From NCBI RefSeq assembly GCF_014656415.1, contig NZ_BNCJ01000007.1, positions 74,479-138,478 on the forward strand: a stretch of 64,000 bases of DNA, given 5' to 3'. Each line of letters opens with the position of its first letter. Position 1 is the first letter of the stretch. A program made the translations under genes and the position numbers. Source of the stretch: Seohaeicola zhoushanensis (GTDB lineage: Bacteria > Pseudomonadota > Alphaproteobacteria > Rhodobacterales > Rhodobacteraceae). The notes beneath the pieces were generated by a model. That model searched no databases. It was not told where the DNA came from and was given only the letters and a program-made list of their open reading frames with translations. Positions 27,038 through 35,322 of the stretch are shown here, piece by piece.

Positions 27038-27847
27038 TCAGGCCGCGAGCGTTTCGGTCGAAGAGAAGAACATCGCCTGGCTCACCGCCGAGCGGACCTG
27101 CTCTTCGGAGAACGGCTTGGTGATGAGGAAGGCCGGCTCCGGCCGCGCGCCGGTCAGCAGGCGCTCGGGGAAGGCGGTGATGAAGATGACGGGAACGTCC
27201 GAGAACTTGGCAAGGATATCGTTGACCGCGTCGATCCCCGACGAATTGTCGGCCAGCTGGATGTCGGCCAGGATCAGGTCGGGACGCTGCATGTTGGCAA
27301 GCTTGACGGCCTCAGTCCGGGTGCGCGCGATGCCGGTGACTGCATGACCGACGTCCTGCACGATGGAGACGATATCCATGGCGATGATCGCCTCGTCCTC
27401 GATCACCATGACCTTGCCGGTCACCGAGTTCTCCATCTCGCGGCGGGCGATGTTGATGAACTCCGAGGCTTCCGAAGCGGAAATATCCATGATGGTGGCG
27501 ATTTCCTCGGTGGTGAAGCCCTCGATTACATGCAGCAGCAGCGCCTCGCGGGTGTTGGGGGTCAGGGAGGCCATGTGACGCTGGGCACGGGCGGCCAGAT
27601 GTGTGTCGGCCTCGCCCACCGGCGCGCCGGCGCTGGACCAGACCATGTGGAAGGCCCGGAACAGGCCGACCTTGGCATCGGTTCCCGACTTGGCCGGGGT
27701 ATCGTCGAGCAGAATGGCTTCGAGGGTCGCCGCGGCATACCGGTCGCCACTGTCCTGGCTGCCGGTGAGCGCGCGCGCGTAGCGGCGCAGGAAAGGAACG
27801 TTCGCTGCAACGGAGGCCGCGAAATCCCGAGGTTCCTTCGACGTCAT
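27038..27847 (-). CDS. phyR: General stress response regulator PhyR
   Basis: A 269-residue anti-anti-sigma factor. The N-terminal sigma-like domain (about 1-130) has sigma2- and sigma4-like parts (TPNTREALLLHVIEGFTTEEIATIM). The C-terminal receiver domain carries VMVIEDEAII and the phospho-acceptor aspartate in LILADIQLA, with the conserved lysine in FLITKPF. When phosphorylated it binds NepR and frees EcfG. The ATG at 27847 has GGGAGACA upstream; upstream starts run into the promoter. It is divergent from nepR across overlapping EcfG-type promoters. Confidence 0.96.
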   Translation of the reverse strand: MTSKEPRDFAASVAANVPFLRRYARALTGSQDSGDRYAAATLEAILLDDTPAKSGTDAKVGLFRAFHMVWSSAGAPVGEADTHLAARAQRHMASLTPNTREALLLHVIEGFTTEEIATIMDISASEASEFINIARREMENSVTGKVMVIEDEAIIAMDIVSIVQDVGHAVTGIARTRTEAVKLANMQRPDLILADIQLADNSSGIDAVNDILAKFSDVPVIFITAFPERLLTGARPEPAFLITKPFSEEQVRSAVSQAMFFSSTETLAA

Positions 27848-27874
27848 TTTTTGTCTCCCATCGTCATTTTCTTG

Positions 27875-27899
27875 GGAACCAACGCAACCGTGCTGCGTT
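27875..27899 (+). promoter_or_regulatory. EcfG-type promoter for nepR-ecfG
   Basis: GGAAC at 27875-27879, 16 bases, CGTT at 27896-27899, about 45 bases before the nepR ATG. This matches the autoregulated promoter usual for the module. It is interleaved with a leftward promoter for phyR. Confidence 0.85.
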
Positions 27900-27906
27900 A
27901 GGTTCC
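27881..27906 (-). promoter_or_regulatory. EcfG-type promoter for phyR
   Basis: Read leftward, GGAAC (27906-27902), 17 bases, CGTT (27884-27881), about 34 bases before the phyR ATG. It overlaps the nepR promoter almost completely, so the site is a near-palindrome in which one region serves both directions. Confidence 0.8.
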
Positions 27907-27943
27907 ATACGATCGTGAAAAAAATGCCGGGCAAATTCGTGCG

Positions 27944-28090
27944 ATGAAACAGAGCAACGACACAGCGAAGCTGCAAGCGCAGATCGACGAGAACCTAAAG
28001 AAGGTCTTCCAGGAAACGCTCGAGGAACAGGTTCCGGACCGCTTCCGGGACTTGCTGGAACAGCTGCGCCAGAAGGAAGCCAAGCAATGA
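27944..28090 (+). CDS. nepR: Anti-sigma factor NepR
   Basis: A 48-residue protein that sequesters EcfG. The sequence DENLKKVFQETLEEQVPDRF followed by RDLLEQLRQ is the two-helix NepR core around a VPDRF motif. It is short but normal for the core. Its stop overlaps the ecfG start (ATGA), so the two are translationally coupled. It is too small for many gene finders. Confidence 0.93.
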   Translation: MKQSNDTAKLQAQIDENLKKVFQETLEEQVPDRFRDLLEQLRQKEAKQ

Positions 28091-28650
28091 GCAGTCCGGG
28101 GGACCCGCGCGACGACTTGCCGGAACATCTTCCGGCGCTCAGGGCCTTTGCCATCAGCCTCTGCGGCAGCGCCTCGGCCGCCGACGATCTCGTGCAGGAA
28201 ACGATCGTCAAGGCCTGGACGAATATCGACAAGTTCCAGGCCGGGACGAACATGCGGGCCTGGCTGTTTACCATCTTGCGCAACACTTTCTATTCGCTCA
28301 AGCGCAAGCGGAAACGCGAGGTCTCGGACAGCGACGGCATCCACGCCGGCAAGCTCTACGAGAAGCCCGCCCATGACGGGCGCCTTGCGATGACCGACTT
28401 CCGCCGCGCCTTCCAGGAGCTGTCGCCGGAACACCGCGAGGTGCTGATCCTCGCCGGTGCCTCGGGCTTCTCCTACGAGGAAGTGGCCGAGATGACCGGC
28501 GTCGCCGTCGGCACGGTGAAAAGCCGCGTCAGCCGCGCCCGCAGCCGATTGTGCGAACTTCTGGGGCTGGCCGAGGGCGAAGACCCGATCTCGGGCGCCG
28601 ACCAGGCGACCATCGCGGTGCTGGGCACATCGGGGGTGCAGGCGGCATGA
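28087..28650 (+). CDS. ecfG: General stress ECF sigma factor EcfG
   Basis: A 187-residue ECF15-type sigma factor. Region 2 covers about 15-75 (DDLVQETIVKAWTNIDKF) and region 4 about 115-165 (LSPEHREVLILAGASGFSYEEVAEM with a VGTVKSRVSRARSRL helix). It recognises GGAAC and CGTT elements. It is coupled at both ends, to nepR and to the kinase gene, by ATGA overlaps. The tail past region 4 is short and alanine/glycine-rich. Confidence 0.95.
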   Translation: MSSPGDPRDDLPEHLPALRAFAISLCGSASAADDLVQETIVKAWTNIDKFQAGTNMRAWLFTILRNTFYSLKRKRKREVSDSDGIHAGKLYEKPAHDGRLAMTDFRRAFQELSPEHREVLILAGASGFSYEEVAEMTGVAVGTVKSRVSRARSRLCELLGLAEGEDPISGADQATIAVLGTSGVQAA

Positions 28651-30437
28651 CAGATGCGCCGGTTCGGCGCGGATTGCAGGAAAGGCTGGGCTACCGCGTA
28701 GCCTTCCTCCTTGCGGTGGTTCTCCTGCCGCTCACGCTGATTTCCGTATTCAAATCATTGGCCGTGCGCGAACAGGCGCTGGCGCGGTCCGAGGCCGCGC
28801 TGATGGGCGAGACAATGCGCGCCGCGAGCGGCGAGCTGCGCCTCATCCAGCAGGCACGCGGGGCCGCCTCGATCCTGGCCAACGCGATCTGGCCGCTGGT
28901 CGAGACCGAAAACGGATGCACCCTGCTCATGCAGGATCTGTTGAAAGAGGATCCGCAGTATTCGCTGATCGCCTTCGTGCCTGTCACCGGCATCAGCACC
29001 TGCAATTCGGCCGGGAAGCGGTTCGACTTCAAGGACGACCCGCTGTTCATGCGGGCGCTGAAGGATTCGCAGACCGCCTTTGCGGTGAAGCCGATCGGGC
29101 TGGTCTCGGGCTCGTCGGTGCTCGAAATCTCGCACCCTGTCTTCGACGAGAACAACGTCTATCGCGGGCTGGTCAGCCTGTCCCTGCCCCACTACGGGCT
29201 GCGCATCGCCGAGGACAGCGGTACCAAGGACAATCTCCAGCCGCTCACGATGATCACCTATGACGCCTCGGGGACGATCCTGACTTCGTCGCGCCGGCTC
29301 GACGACATCGGCCTGGCGATCCCGCGCGACCGGGCGCTGGCGGCGCTGACCGGCACCAAGGCGGTGTCCTTCTCGGCGCTGTCGGTCACCGGGCAGGAGC
29401 GCGTCTTCTCGGCGGTGCCGCTGGTGCCCGACGAACTCTACGCGCTCGGCTCCTGGCCGCCCGAGGGCGGACAGGCCACCGGCGGATTGCTGGGCGCGGC
29501 CCCGATCATGGTCCCGGTGCTGATGTGGGTCGTCAGCCTGATCGTCGCCTGGCTTGCCGTCGAACGGCTGGTGATCCGCCATATCCGCAAGCTCAGCCGC
29601 TCGATCACGCTGTTTGCCAGCGGCAATCGCATCGTCGGCGATATCGACGTGCGCAAGGCCCCGCTGGAGATCCGCGAAATGGCCGAGGCCTACGAGCGGA
29701 TGACCGAGACGATCCTGCACGACGAAGCCGAGATGGAGGATATTGTCCACCAGAAGGAGGTGCTGCTGCGCGAGGTCCACCACCGGGTGAAGAACAACCT
29801 CCAGCTCATCGCCTCGATCATGAACATGCAGATGCGGCGGACCCATTCGGCCGAGGCCAAGAGCATCATGAAGGGCCTGCAGGACCGGGTGATGAGCCTG
29901 GCGACGATCCACCGCGAACTCTACCAGACCGCCGGCCTGTCGGACATCCACTCGGACGAGCTGCTGGCCACCATCGTGCGCCAGATCAGCACGCTGGCCG
30001 ACCGGCCCGACCGGCGGCTTGCGGTGAAGACCCAGTTCGACGACATCCGCATGACGCCCGACCAGGCGGTTCCGCTGGCGCTGCTGGTGGCCGAGGCGGT
30101 GACCAACGCGATCAAATACGCGCATGGTCCGAAGGGGGATGCCCCGGCCGAGCTCTGGCTGCGGCTGGTCCGGATCGACGACACCCATGCCGAACTGACT
30201 GTCGGCAACACGATTTCCAGCGATCAGCAACCCCTCCCCGAAGGCGATATCGCCGTCGGTGTCCGCGATACCCGCGAGGGCGGGCTCGGCACGCAACTGG
30301 TCTCGGCCTTTGCCATGCAGCTGGGCAGCAATGTCGAACGGCGCGAGGGTGACGGGATCTTCGAACTCAGCGTCGCGTTCGAGTTGCGCCCGCTTTCGGA
30401 CGGGGAAGAACGCAACGTCGCGGCAGAGAAAGCCTGA
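28647..30437 (+). CDS. HisKA_2-type membrane sensor histidine kinase, probable PhyR kinase
   Basis: A 596-residue kinase. Membrane helices near residues 17-36 and about 289-309 enclose a periplasmic sensory domain of about 250 residues with a Cache/CHASE-like pattern (FKDDPLFMRALKDSQ, ISHPVFDENNVYRG). A HAMP-like linker follows. The dimerisation/phosphorylation domain has EVHHRVKNNLQLI with the histidine at 378/379, and the ATPase domain is of the HWE/HisKA_2 type, as in kinases that phosphorylate PhyR. The start overlaps the ecfG stop, so it is in the nepR-ecfG operon. The signal sensed is unknown. Confidence 0.9.
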   Translation: MTDAPVRRGLQERLGYRVAFLLAVVLLPLTLISVFKSLAVREQALARSEAALMGETMRAASGELRLIQQARGAASILANAIWPLVETENGCTLLMQDLLKEDPQYSLIAFVPVTGISTCNSAGKRFDFKDDPLFMRALKDSQTAFAVKPIGLVSGSSVLEISHPVFDENNVYRGLVSLSLPHYGLRIAEDSGTKDNLQPLTMITYDASGTILTSSRRLDDIGLAIPRDRALAALTGTKAVSFSALSVTGQERVFSAVPLVPDELYALGSWPPEGGQATGGLLGAAPIMVPVLMWVVSLIVAWLAVERLVIRHIRKLSRSITLFASGNRIVGDIDVRKAPLEIREMAEAYERMTETILHDEAEMEDIVHQKEVLLREVHHRVKNNLQLIASIMNMQMRRTHSAEAKSIMKGLQDRVMSLATIHRELYQTAGLSDIHSDELLATIVRQISTLADRPDRRLAVKTQFDDIRMTPDQAVPLALLVAEAVTNAIKYAHGPKGDAPAELWLRLVRIDDTHAELTVGNTISSDQQPLPEGDIAVGVRDTREGGLGTQLVSAFAMQLGSNVERREGDGIFELSVAFELRPLSDGEERNVAAEKA

Positions 30438-30442
30438 ACGCC

Positions 30443-30468
30443 GGAACCGACAAGCGGCTTGCAGCGTT
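30443..30468 (+). promoter_or_regulatory. EcfG-type promoter for the phospholipase D-like gene
   Basis: GGAAC at 30443-30447, 17 bases, CGTT at 30465-30468. It lies directly after the kinase stop. A transcription start near 30475 leaves almost no leader for an ATG at 30477, favouring the ATG at 30510. Confidence 0.65.
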
Positions 30469-30509
30469 GAACGCGCATGTTGGTCAGAGAAATTGGTTTG
30501 CGCCAGCAT

Positions 30510-32072
30510 ATGGCGCAATTCGAGTATACATCCGTGCGTTCCACGTTCAGGACATTGATTACGGCCGAACAGGCCTATCCCGCCTTCGAGCGGGAATTCC
30601 TGCGTGCACGCACCGAGATCTGGGCCAGCTTCCGGATCTTCGACCTCGACACCCGGCTGAGGTCACCCGAGGCGCGCGCCATCGGCGAGACATGGCTCGA
30701 CCTCATCGTGCACACGCTGAAGCGGGGCGTGGCGATCCACCTGGTCATCACCGACTTCGACCCGCTGGCGCGCCCGGCGCTGCACCGGACGACCTGGCGC
30801 TCGGTGCGGCAGCTCATCACGGCGGCGGAGCTGGCGGGCCCCGAGGCGCAGCTGACCGCCGTTCCGGCGATGCACCCGGCGCGCAGCGGCCTGCTGCCCC
30901 GGCTGCTTTTCTGGCCGCTGATCCTTACCCGGCAGCTGCGCAGCTCGGGTTGGCTGAACCGGCGCGATCCGGCCGAACGCGAGGCCGCCATCCGCGACAT
31001 GCCGGGACTGGCCGACCGGCTGGTGCGGCGGCGCGACGGCACCTACCGGCCCAAGCTCTGGCCAGTGCCCGCGCTCTACCCCGCAACGCATCATCAGAAA
31101 CTCGCCGTCTTCGACCGCACCCGGCTCTACATCGGCGGGCTGGACCTGGACGAGCGCCGCTATGACACCCCGGCCCACGACCAGGAGGCCGAGGAGACCT
31201 GGCACGACGTACAGCTGCTGCTCGAAGGGCCGGCAGTGGACGAGGCGCAGGCGCATCTGGAAGGCTTCCTCTGCGTGACCGCGGGCGACACCGCCCCGCC
31301 GCGCAACCGGCGGCTGCTGCGCACCCTGTCGGGACGGCGCAAGCGCAACTTCTGGCACATGGGCCCCGAGACGCTGGTGCAGGAGATCGCCACCGCGCAT
31401 GAGCATTGCGCCCGCCGGTCACGGCGGCTGATCTACATGGAGACGCAGTATTTCCGCGACCTCAAGCTGGCGCGCTATCTCGCCAACCTGGCGCGCGACA
31501 ACCCCGCCCTGGTGATGATCCTGATCCTGCCCGGCGCGCCCGAAGAGATCGCCTTCAGCCGGCGCAAGGGGCTGGATGCGCGCTTTGGCGAGTTCCTGCA
31601 GGCCCGTGCGCTCAAGATCCTGATGCAGGCCTTCGGACGGCGGCTCTTTGTCGGCGGCGCCGCCCAGCCCCGCGCGCATGGCCGCGAGAGCAACGGGCGC
31701 GACTGCCTGCACGGTGCGCCGCTAGTCTATATCCACGCCAAGGTGTCGATTTTCGACGATACCGCCGCCATCGTTTCCTCGGCCAACATGAACGGGCGCA
31801 GCCTGCGCTGGGATACCGAGGCGGGGCTGTTGATGAACGACCGCCGACAAGTGCGCGCACTGCGCCAGGCTGTCTTCGCGCATTGGCTGCCCGACGATGC
31901 CGGCGAGAGCTTTTACGACAGCGCGCGGGCGGTGCAGGAATGGCGTCGGCTGGCGCTCGAGAACGCCCGCAAGCCGCCGGATCAGCGCAAGGGCTTCATC
32001 CTGCCCTACGACATCGCGGCGGCCGAGAAGGACGCCGCCAGCGTCCCGATCATGCCCGACGAGATGGTCTGA
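30510..32072 (+). CDS. Phospholipase D family protein
   Basis: A 520-residue protein (from MAQFEYTSVRSTF; an ATG at 30477 would add 11 residues). It has two HKD-type catalytic motifs: HHQKLAVFDRTRLYIGGLD at about 194-212 and HAKVSIFDDTAAIVSSANMN near 410. Both His and Lys are present in each, so it may hydrolyse or transfer phosphatidyl groups; cardiolipin synthase-like activity is possible. No signal peptide. An EcfG-type promoter is immediately upstream, so membrane lipid turnover may be part of the stress response. Substrate and location are not settled. Confidence 0.85.
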   Translation: MAQFEYTSVRSTFRTLITAEQAYPAFEREFLRARTEIWASFRIFDLDTRLRSPEARAIGETWLDLIVHTLKRGVAIHLVITDFDPLARPALHRTTWRSVRQLITAAELAGPEAQLTAVPAMHPARSGLLPRLLFWPLILTRQLRSSGWLNRRDPAEREAAIRDMPGLADRLVRRRDGTYRPKLWPVPALYPATHHQKLAVFDRTRLYIGGLDLDERRYDTPAHDQEAEETWHDVQLLLEGPAVDEAQAHLEGFLCVTAGDTAPPRNRRLLRTLSGRRKRNFWHMGPETLVQEIATAHEHCARRSRRLIYMETQYFRDLKLARYLANLARDNPALVMILILPGAPEEIAFSRRKGLDARFGEFLQARALKILMQAFGRRLFVGGAAQPRAHGRESNGRDCLHGAPLVYIHAKVSIFDDTAAIVSSANMNGRSLRWDTEAGLLMNDRRQVRALRQAVFAHWLPDDAGESFYDSARAVQEWRRLALENARKPPDQRKGFILPYDIAAAEKDAASVPIMPDEMV

Positions 32073-32073
32073 G

Positions 32074-32412
32074 TCAGAACAGCCGCCCGCCGTCGGGAAC
32101 GCCCTGGCCGGGGCCGATCAGAACGACCTCGCCGTCCTCGTCCGGCACGCCCAGCACAAGCACCTCGGACCGCATCGGCCCGATCTGGCGCGGCGGGAAG
32201 TTGACCACCGCCAGCACCTGCCGCCCGACCAGTTCCTCGGGCTTGTAATGCCTGGTGATCTGCGCCGAGGACTTCTTCTCGCCCAACGCGCCACCGAAAT
32301 CGACCCAGAGCTTGATCGCCGGCTTGCGCGCCTCGGGGAAGGGTTCGGCGCGGGTGATGGTTCCGACACGGACATCGACCTTCTGGAAGTCGTCGTAGGT
32401 GATCTCAGCCAC
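32074..32412 (-). CDS. tRNA-binding domain protein (CsaA/YgjH-like)
   Basis: A 112-residue protein with the EMAP/Trbp111-type OB fold: VDVRVGTITRAEPFPEARKPAIKL, SSAQITRHY and LVGRQVLAVVNFPPRQIG. The family includes the CsaA chaperone and tRNA-binding proteins. It overlaps the proC start region by eight bases, so the two are coupled. It ends one base after the convergent phospholipase gene. Confidence 0.88.
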   Translation of the reverse strand: MAEITYDDFQKVDVRVGTITRAEPFPEARKPAIKLWVDFGGALGEKKSSAQITRHYKPEELVGRQVLAVVNFPPRQIGPMRSEVLVLGVPDEDGEVVLIGPGQGVPDGGRLF

Positions 32413-33220
32413 GGGACAGCTCCTTGCTGCGGTCGGTGGCCGCCTTGATGGCGCGAGCCAGTAGCGGCGGGAAGCCCTTTTCCTTGTCCATCAGAACCTC
32501 CAGCGCCGCCTGGGTGGTGCCGTTCGGGCTGGTGACGTTGACGCGCAGCTGCGCCGGATCCTCGGACGCCGCCTCGGCCAGCGCGCCTGCGCCCGCCACC
32601 GTCGCCTTGGCAAGCTCCATCGCCAGATCGGCGGGCAGCCCCTGTTCGACGCCGGCGGCGGCCATGGTCTCGATCAGGTGGAAGACATAGGCCGGCCCCG
32701 AGCCGCTGAGACCGGTCACCGCATCCATCTGCGCCTCGCTCTGCAGCCGCACGGTCTGGCCAACGGCAGAGAGCAGCTCCTCGGCCAGCTCCATGTCGGC
32801 GGCGCTGGCGCGGGCGTTGCCAATCAGCGCAGTTATCCCCCGGCTGATCGCGGCGGGCGTGTTCGGCATGGCGCGCACGATTGGCGTCTCAGCCCCCAGA
32901 ACGGCCTCGTAGGCGGCAATCGGCGTTCCGGCGGCGACCGAGACAAACAGCGTTTTGCCATTGCCCATCGGCGTCAGCACCAGCAGCGCTTCACCCATCA
33001 TCTGCGGTTTTACGGCGATCAGGACCACGGCGGGGGCCAGCGGCGCGCCTTCGTTCAGATGCACGCCCTGCGCCTTCAGCCAGTCCGAGGGATGCGGGTC
33101 CATGACCCAGACTGAGGCGGCCGGCAGGCCCTGCGCAAGCCACCCGGCCAGCATGGCCGACCCCATCTTGCCGCATCCCAGCAGCACCAGCCCGCCCGCG
33201 GCGATATCGTTCATGTTCAT
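32405..33220 (-). CDS. proC: Pyrroline-5-carboxylate reductase
   Basis: A 271-residue enzyme that reduces pyrroline-5-carboxylate to proline with NADPH. The Rossmann motif GGLVLLGCGKMGSAMLAGW is near the N-terminus, followed by PNTPAAISRGITALIGN and the C-terminal GLSGSGPAYVF signature. The start MNMNDIAAGG lies about 130 bases downstream of the YbjN stop, in the same direction. It overlaps the tRNA-binding protein gene by eight bases. Confidence 0.95.
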   Translation of the reverse strand: MNMNDIAAGGLVLLGCGKMGSAMLAGWLAQGLPAASVWVMDPHPSDWLKAQGVHLNEGAPLAPAVVLIAVKPQMMGEALLVLTPMGNGKTLFVSVAAGTPIAAYEAVLGAETPIVRAMPNTPAAISRGITALIGNARASAADMELAEELLSAVGQTVRLQSEAQMDAVTGLSGSGPAYVFHLIETMAAAGVEQGLPADLAMELAKATVAGAGALAEAASEDPAQLRVNVTSPNGTTQAALEVLMDKEKGFPPLLARAIKAATDRSKELSRG

Positions 33221-33353
33221 GGGTCGTGCCCCTCCCCTATGCGGTCCCGCGAAAACCTTGCATCGCCTTGCGCTGCCTCTCGCTGCGCTCGAACGCGAAA
33301 TGCGATACGCGACACCGGAGTGGTTCGCGAAACCGCGGGTTCAGGGCACGGGT

Positions 33354-33854
33354 TTACGCGCGCCCGTATGCCTCTGCAATGGCGACCTGCATCGCCTCCT
33401 TCGGCGTCTTGCCGCCCCAGACGGCCAGCTGGATCGCCGGGTAGAACCGCTCCGACGCCATCACCGCCGCGGCGATCATCGTGTCGACCTGCTCGGCCGA
33501 GGCGGTCTGCCCGCCCGACAGCACGAGGCCGTAACGATAGACCATGAGCTTGTGCTCGGCCCACCAGGTGAAGGCGCCCGCCCAGCAGTTGTCGTTCAGC
33601 TCGTTGAGCAGCGCATAGAGTTCCGGCAGGCGCTCCTCGGGCGGCTCCATCTCGAAGGTGCAGACAAGCCGCAGCGACTCGTCGTAGCCCGACCAGGAGA
33701 GCGACACCGAATAAGTGCGCCACTGCCCCTCGACCGCCATGGCGATCTGGTCGTCGCCGATCCGGTCGAAATCCCACTCGTGGTATTCGGCCAGGTGTTC
33801 GACGATGTCGATGGGATGGATGTCGTCTTCGAGATACGGCTCGGAAAGTGCCAT
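33354..33854 (-). CDS. YbjN domain protein
   Basis: A 166-residue protein starting MALSEPYLEDDIHPIDIVEHLAEYHEWDFDRIGDDQIAM. It has the YbjN fold related to type III secretion chaperones, with VSLSWSGYDESLRLVCTFEMEPPEE and a WAEHKLMVYRYGLVLSGGQ segment. The E. coli relative affects motility and stress responses, but the function is not known. AGGTGG precedes the ATG. It is separated from ubiK by an AT-richer gap with DnaA-box-like sites. Confidence 0.88.
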   Translation of the reverse strand: MALSEPYLEDDIHPIDIVEHLAEYHEWDFDRIGDDQIAMAVEGQWRTYSVSLSWSGYDESLRLVCTFEMEPPEERLPELYALLNELNDNCWAGAFTWWAEHKLMVYRYGLVLSGGQTASAEQVDTMIAAAVMASERFYPAIQLAVWGGKTPKEAMQVAIAEAYGRA

Positions 33855-33991
33855 TGTGCCACCTCATTTTTTCTAGCGGTCGGGGCTGTTTAATCCCTCT
33901 AGTGCTAGAAGACTGCTCCAATGGACGGGGCATGTCCCCCTGCCCATACTACATATGGTGCTGCGTTGCCGCACCAGTAGCAAGCAAATAT

Positions 33992-34086
33992 TTGTGGATA
34001 GCTACGATTAGTTGTGGATAGGAGGCACGAAGATGCAAGATGTCGCCAGGATAGGCGCGATTTATCCTTGTCGGGCGTGTGGATAA
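33992..34086. other. Cluster of DnaA-box-like sites
   Basis: TGTGGATAG at about 33993-34001, TGTGGATAG at 34013-34021, and a perfect TGTGGATAA at 34078-34086, with a weaker reverse TTATCC at 34062. All lie between the ybjN-like gene and ubiK in an AT-richer gap (33855-34092). This may be a DnaA-titration or regulatory site; it lacks an obvious AT-rich unwinding element, so an origin is doubtful. The gap also holds the hairpin TGGTGC/GCACCA near 33956-33976. Confidence 0.5.
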
Positions 34087-34092
34087 ACCCGT

Positions 34093-34353
34093 TCAGCCCT
34101 TGCTGTCGGGTTTTGCCACCGCTTCCAGCGCCGCGATACGGGCCGCCAGCGCGGCATTCTCCTCGCGCGCCTTCTGGGCCATTGCCCGCACCGCGTCGAA
34201 CTCTTCCCGGGTCACGAAATCGCGATCGGCGAGCCAGCGGTCGATCATGCCCTTGAAGGCGGTTTCGGCCTCGGTCCGCGCGCCCTGAGCAACGCCCATT
34301 GCGTTTGTCATCAGCTGCGACAGGTCGTCGAGGATCTTGTTGCGCGTCTGCAT
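34093..34353 (-). CDS. ubiK: BMFP-domain ubiquinone accessory factor UbiK
   Basis: An 86-residue coiled-coil protein starting MQTRNKILDDLSQLMTNAMG, the usual start of the BMFP family. The C-terminal half (about 45-80) is a heptad coiled coil with FDAVRAMAQKAREENAALAARIAALE. UbiK helps aerobic ubiquinone synthesis by scaffolding with UbiJ in E. coli. It is divergent from lgt. Confidence 0.9.
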   Translation of the reverse strand: MQTRNKILDDLSQLMTNAMGVAQGARTEAETAFKGMIDRWLADRDFVTREEFDAVRAMAQKAREENAALAARIAALEAVAKPDSKG

Positions 34354-34446
34354 GGGCGTTCTCCGTTTCTGCTGCGTCTATATGGTCATTTCAGCGCCCC
34401 GCGGCAAGGTTGACTTCGCCCTCGGAGCACGGGCATTGAAGCGGCC

Positions 34447-35322
34447 ATGCTGGCAGCCATTCCCTTCCCCGATCTCTCCCCCGACCTCTTCACGGTCTCC
34501 TTCGGGGACATGCAATTCTCGCTGCGTTGGTACGCCCTGGCCTATATCGCCGGCATCGTTCTGGCCTGGTGGCTCGCGGTGCGCGCGGTGCGCCGCCCGG
34601 CGCTCTGGGCGGGCGAGGCGCCGATGACGGCAAAGCAGATCGAGGACCTTGTCACCTTCGCGGTGCTCGGCATCATCATCGGTGGGCGGCTCGGCTTCGT
34701 GCTGGTCTACCAGCCGGGCTATTACCTCTCCCACCCGATGGAGATTCCCAAGGTCTGGCAGGGCGGCATGTCCTTCCACGGCGGGCTGGCCGGGGTGGTG
34801 CTGGCAGCGCTCTGGTTCACCGCGCGCAACCGCATCCCCAGGCTGCAGGCCGCCGACCTGATCGCCCATGCCGTTGCGCCGGGTCTGCTGCTGGGGCGGC
34901 TGGCGAACTTCGTCAACGCCGAGCTCTGGGGCCGCCCCACCGACCTGCCCTGGGGGGTGATCTTCCCCGGCGCGGCGGCGCAGGACTGCCCCGGCGTGCT
35001 GACGCTCTGCGCGCGCCACCCCTCGCAGCTCTACGAGGCGGCGCTCGAAGGGCTGATCCTCGGCGCGCTGCTGCTCTGGCTGGTCTACCGGCGCGGCGCC
35101 TTCAAGCGGCCGGGGCTGGTGCTTGGCACCTTCCTCGCCGGCTATGGCCTCGCCCGCTTCCTCGTCGAATTCGTCCGCCAGCCCGATGCGCAATTCGTCA
35201 CCGAGGTCAACCCGCTGGGGCTGGCCTTCCATCTCGGCGGCTGGGGCCTGACCATGGGCCAGATCCTCTCGCTGCCGATGATCGCGCTCGGCCTCTGGTT
35301 CGTGCTGCGGGCACGCCGGTGA
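34447..35322 (+). CDS. lgt: Prolipoprotein diacylglyceryl transferase
   Basis: A 291-residue membrane enzyme that adds diacylglycerol to the lipobox cysteine of prolipoproteins. Seven membrane segments are expected; the Lgt signature is visible as [21 protein letters not shown], and HGGLAG lies earlier. It is first in a tight operon: its stop overlaps the midA GTG by four bases, and midA overlaps pgeF in the same way. Confidence 0.95.
   Translation: MLAAIPFPDLSPDLFTVSFGDMQFSLRWYALAYIAGIVLAWWLAVRAVRRPALWAGEAPMTAKQIEDLVTFAVLGIIIGGRLGFVLVYQPGYYLSHPMEIPKVWQGGMSFHGGLAGVVLAALWFTARNRIPRLQAADLIAHAVAPGLLLGRLANFVNAELWGRPTDLPWGVIFPGAAAQDCPGVLTLCARHPSQLYEAALEGLILGALLLWLVYRRGAFKRPGLVLGTFLAGYGLARFLVEFVRQPDAQFVTEVNPLGLAFHLGGWGLTMGQILSLPMIALGLWFVLRARR

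Noticed and set aside
33992-34086. Chromosomal origin oriC
   Set aside because: DnaA-box-like sites are few, no AT-rich unwinding stretch is next to them, and the usual neighbours are missing. Kept only as a binding-site cluster.
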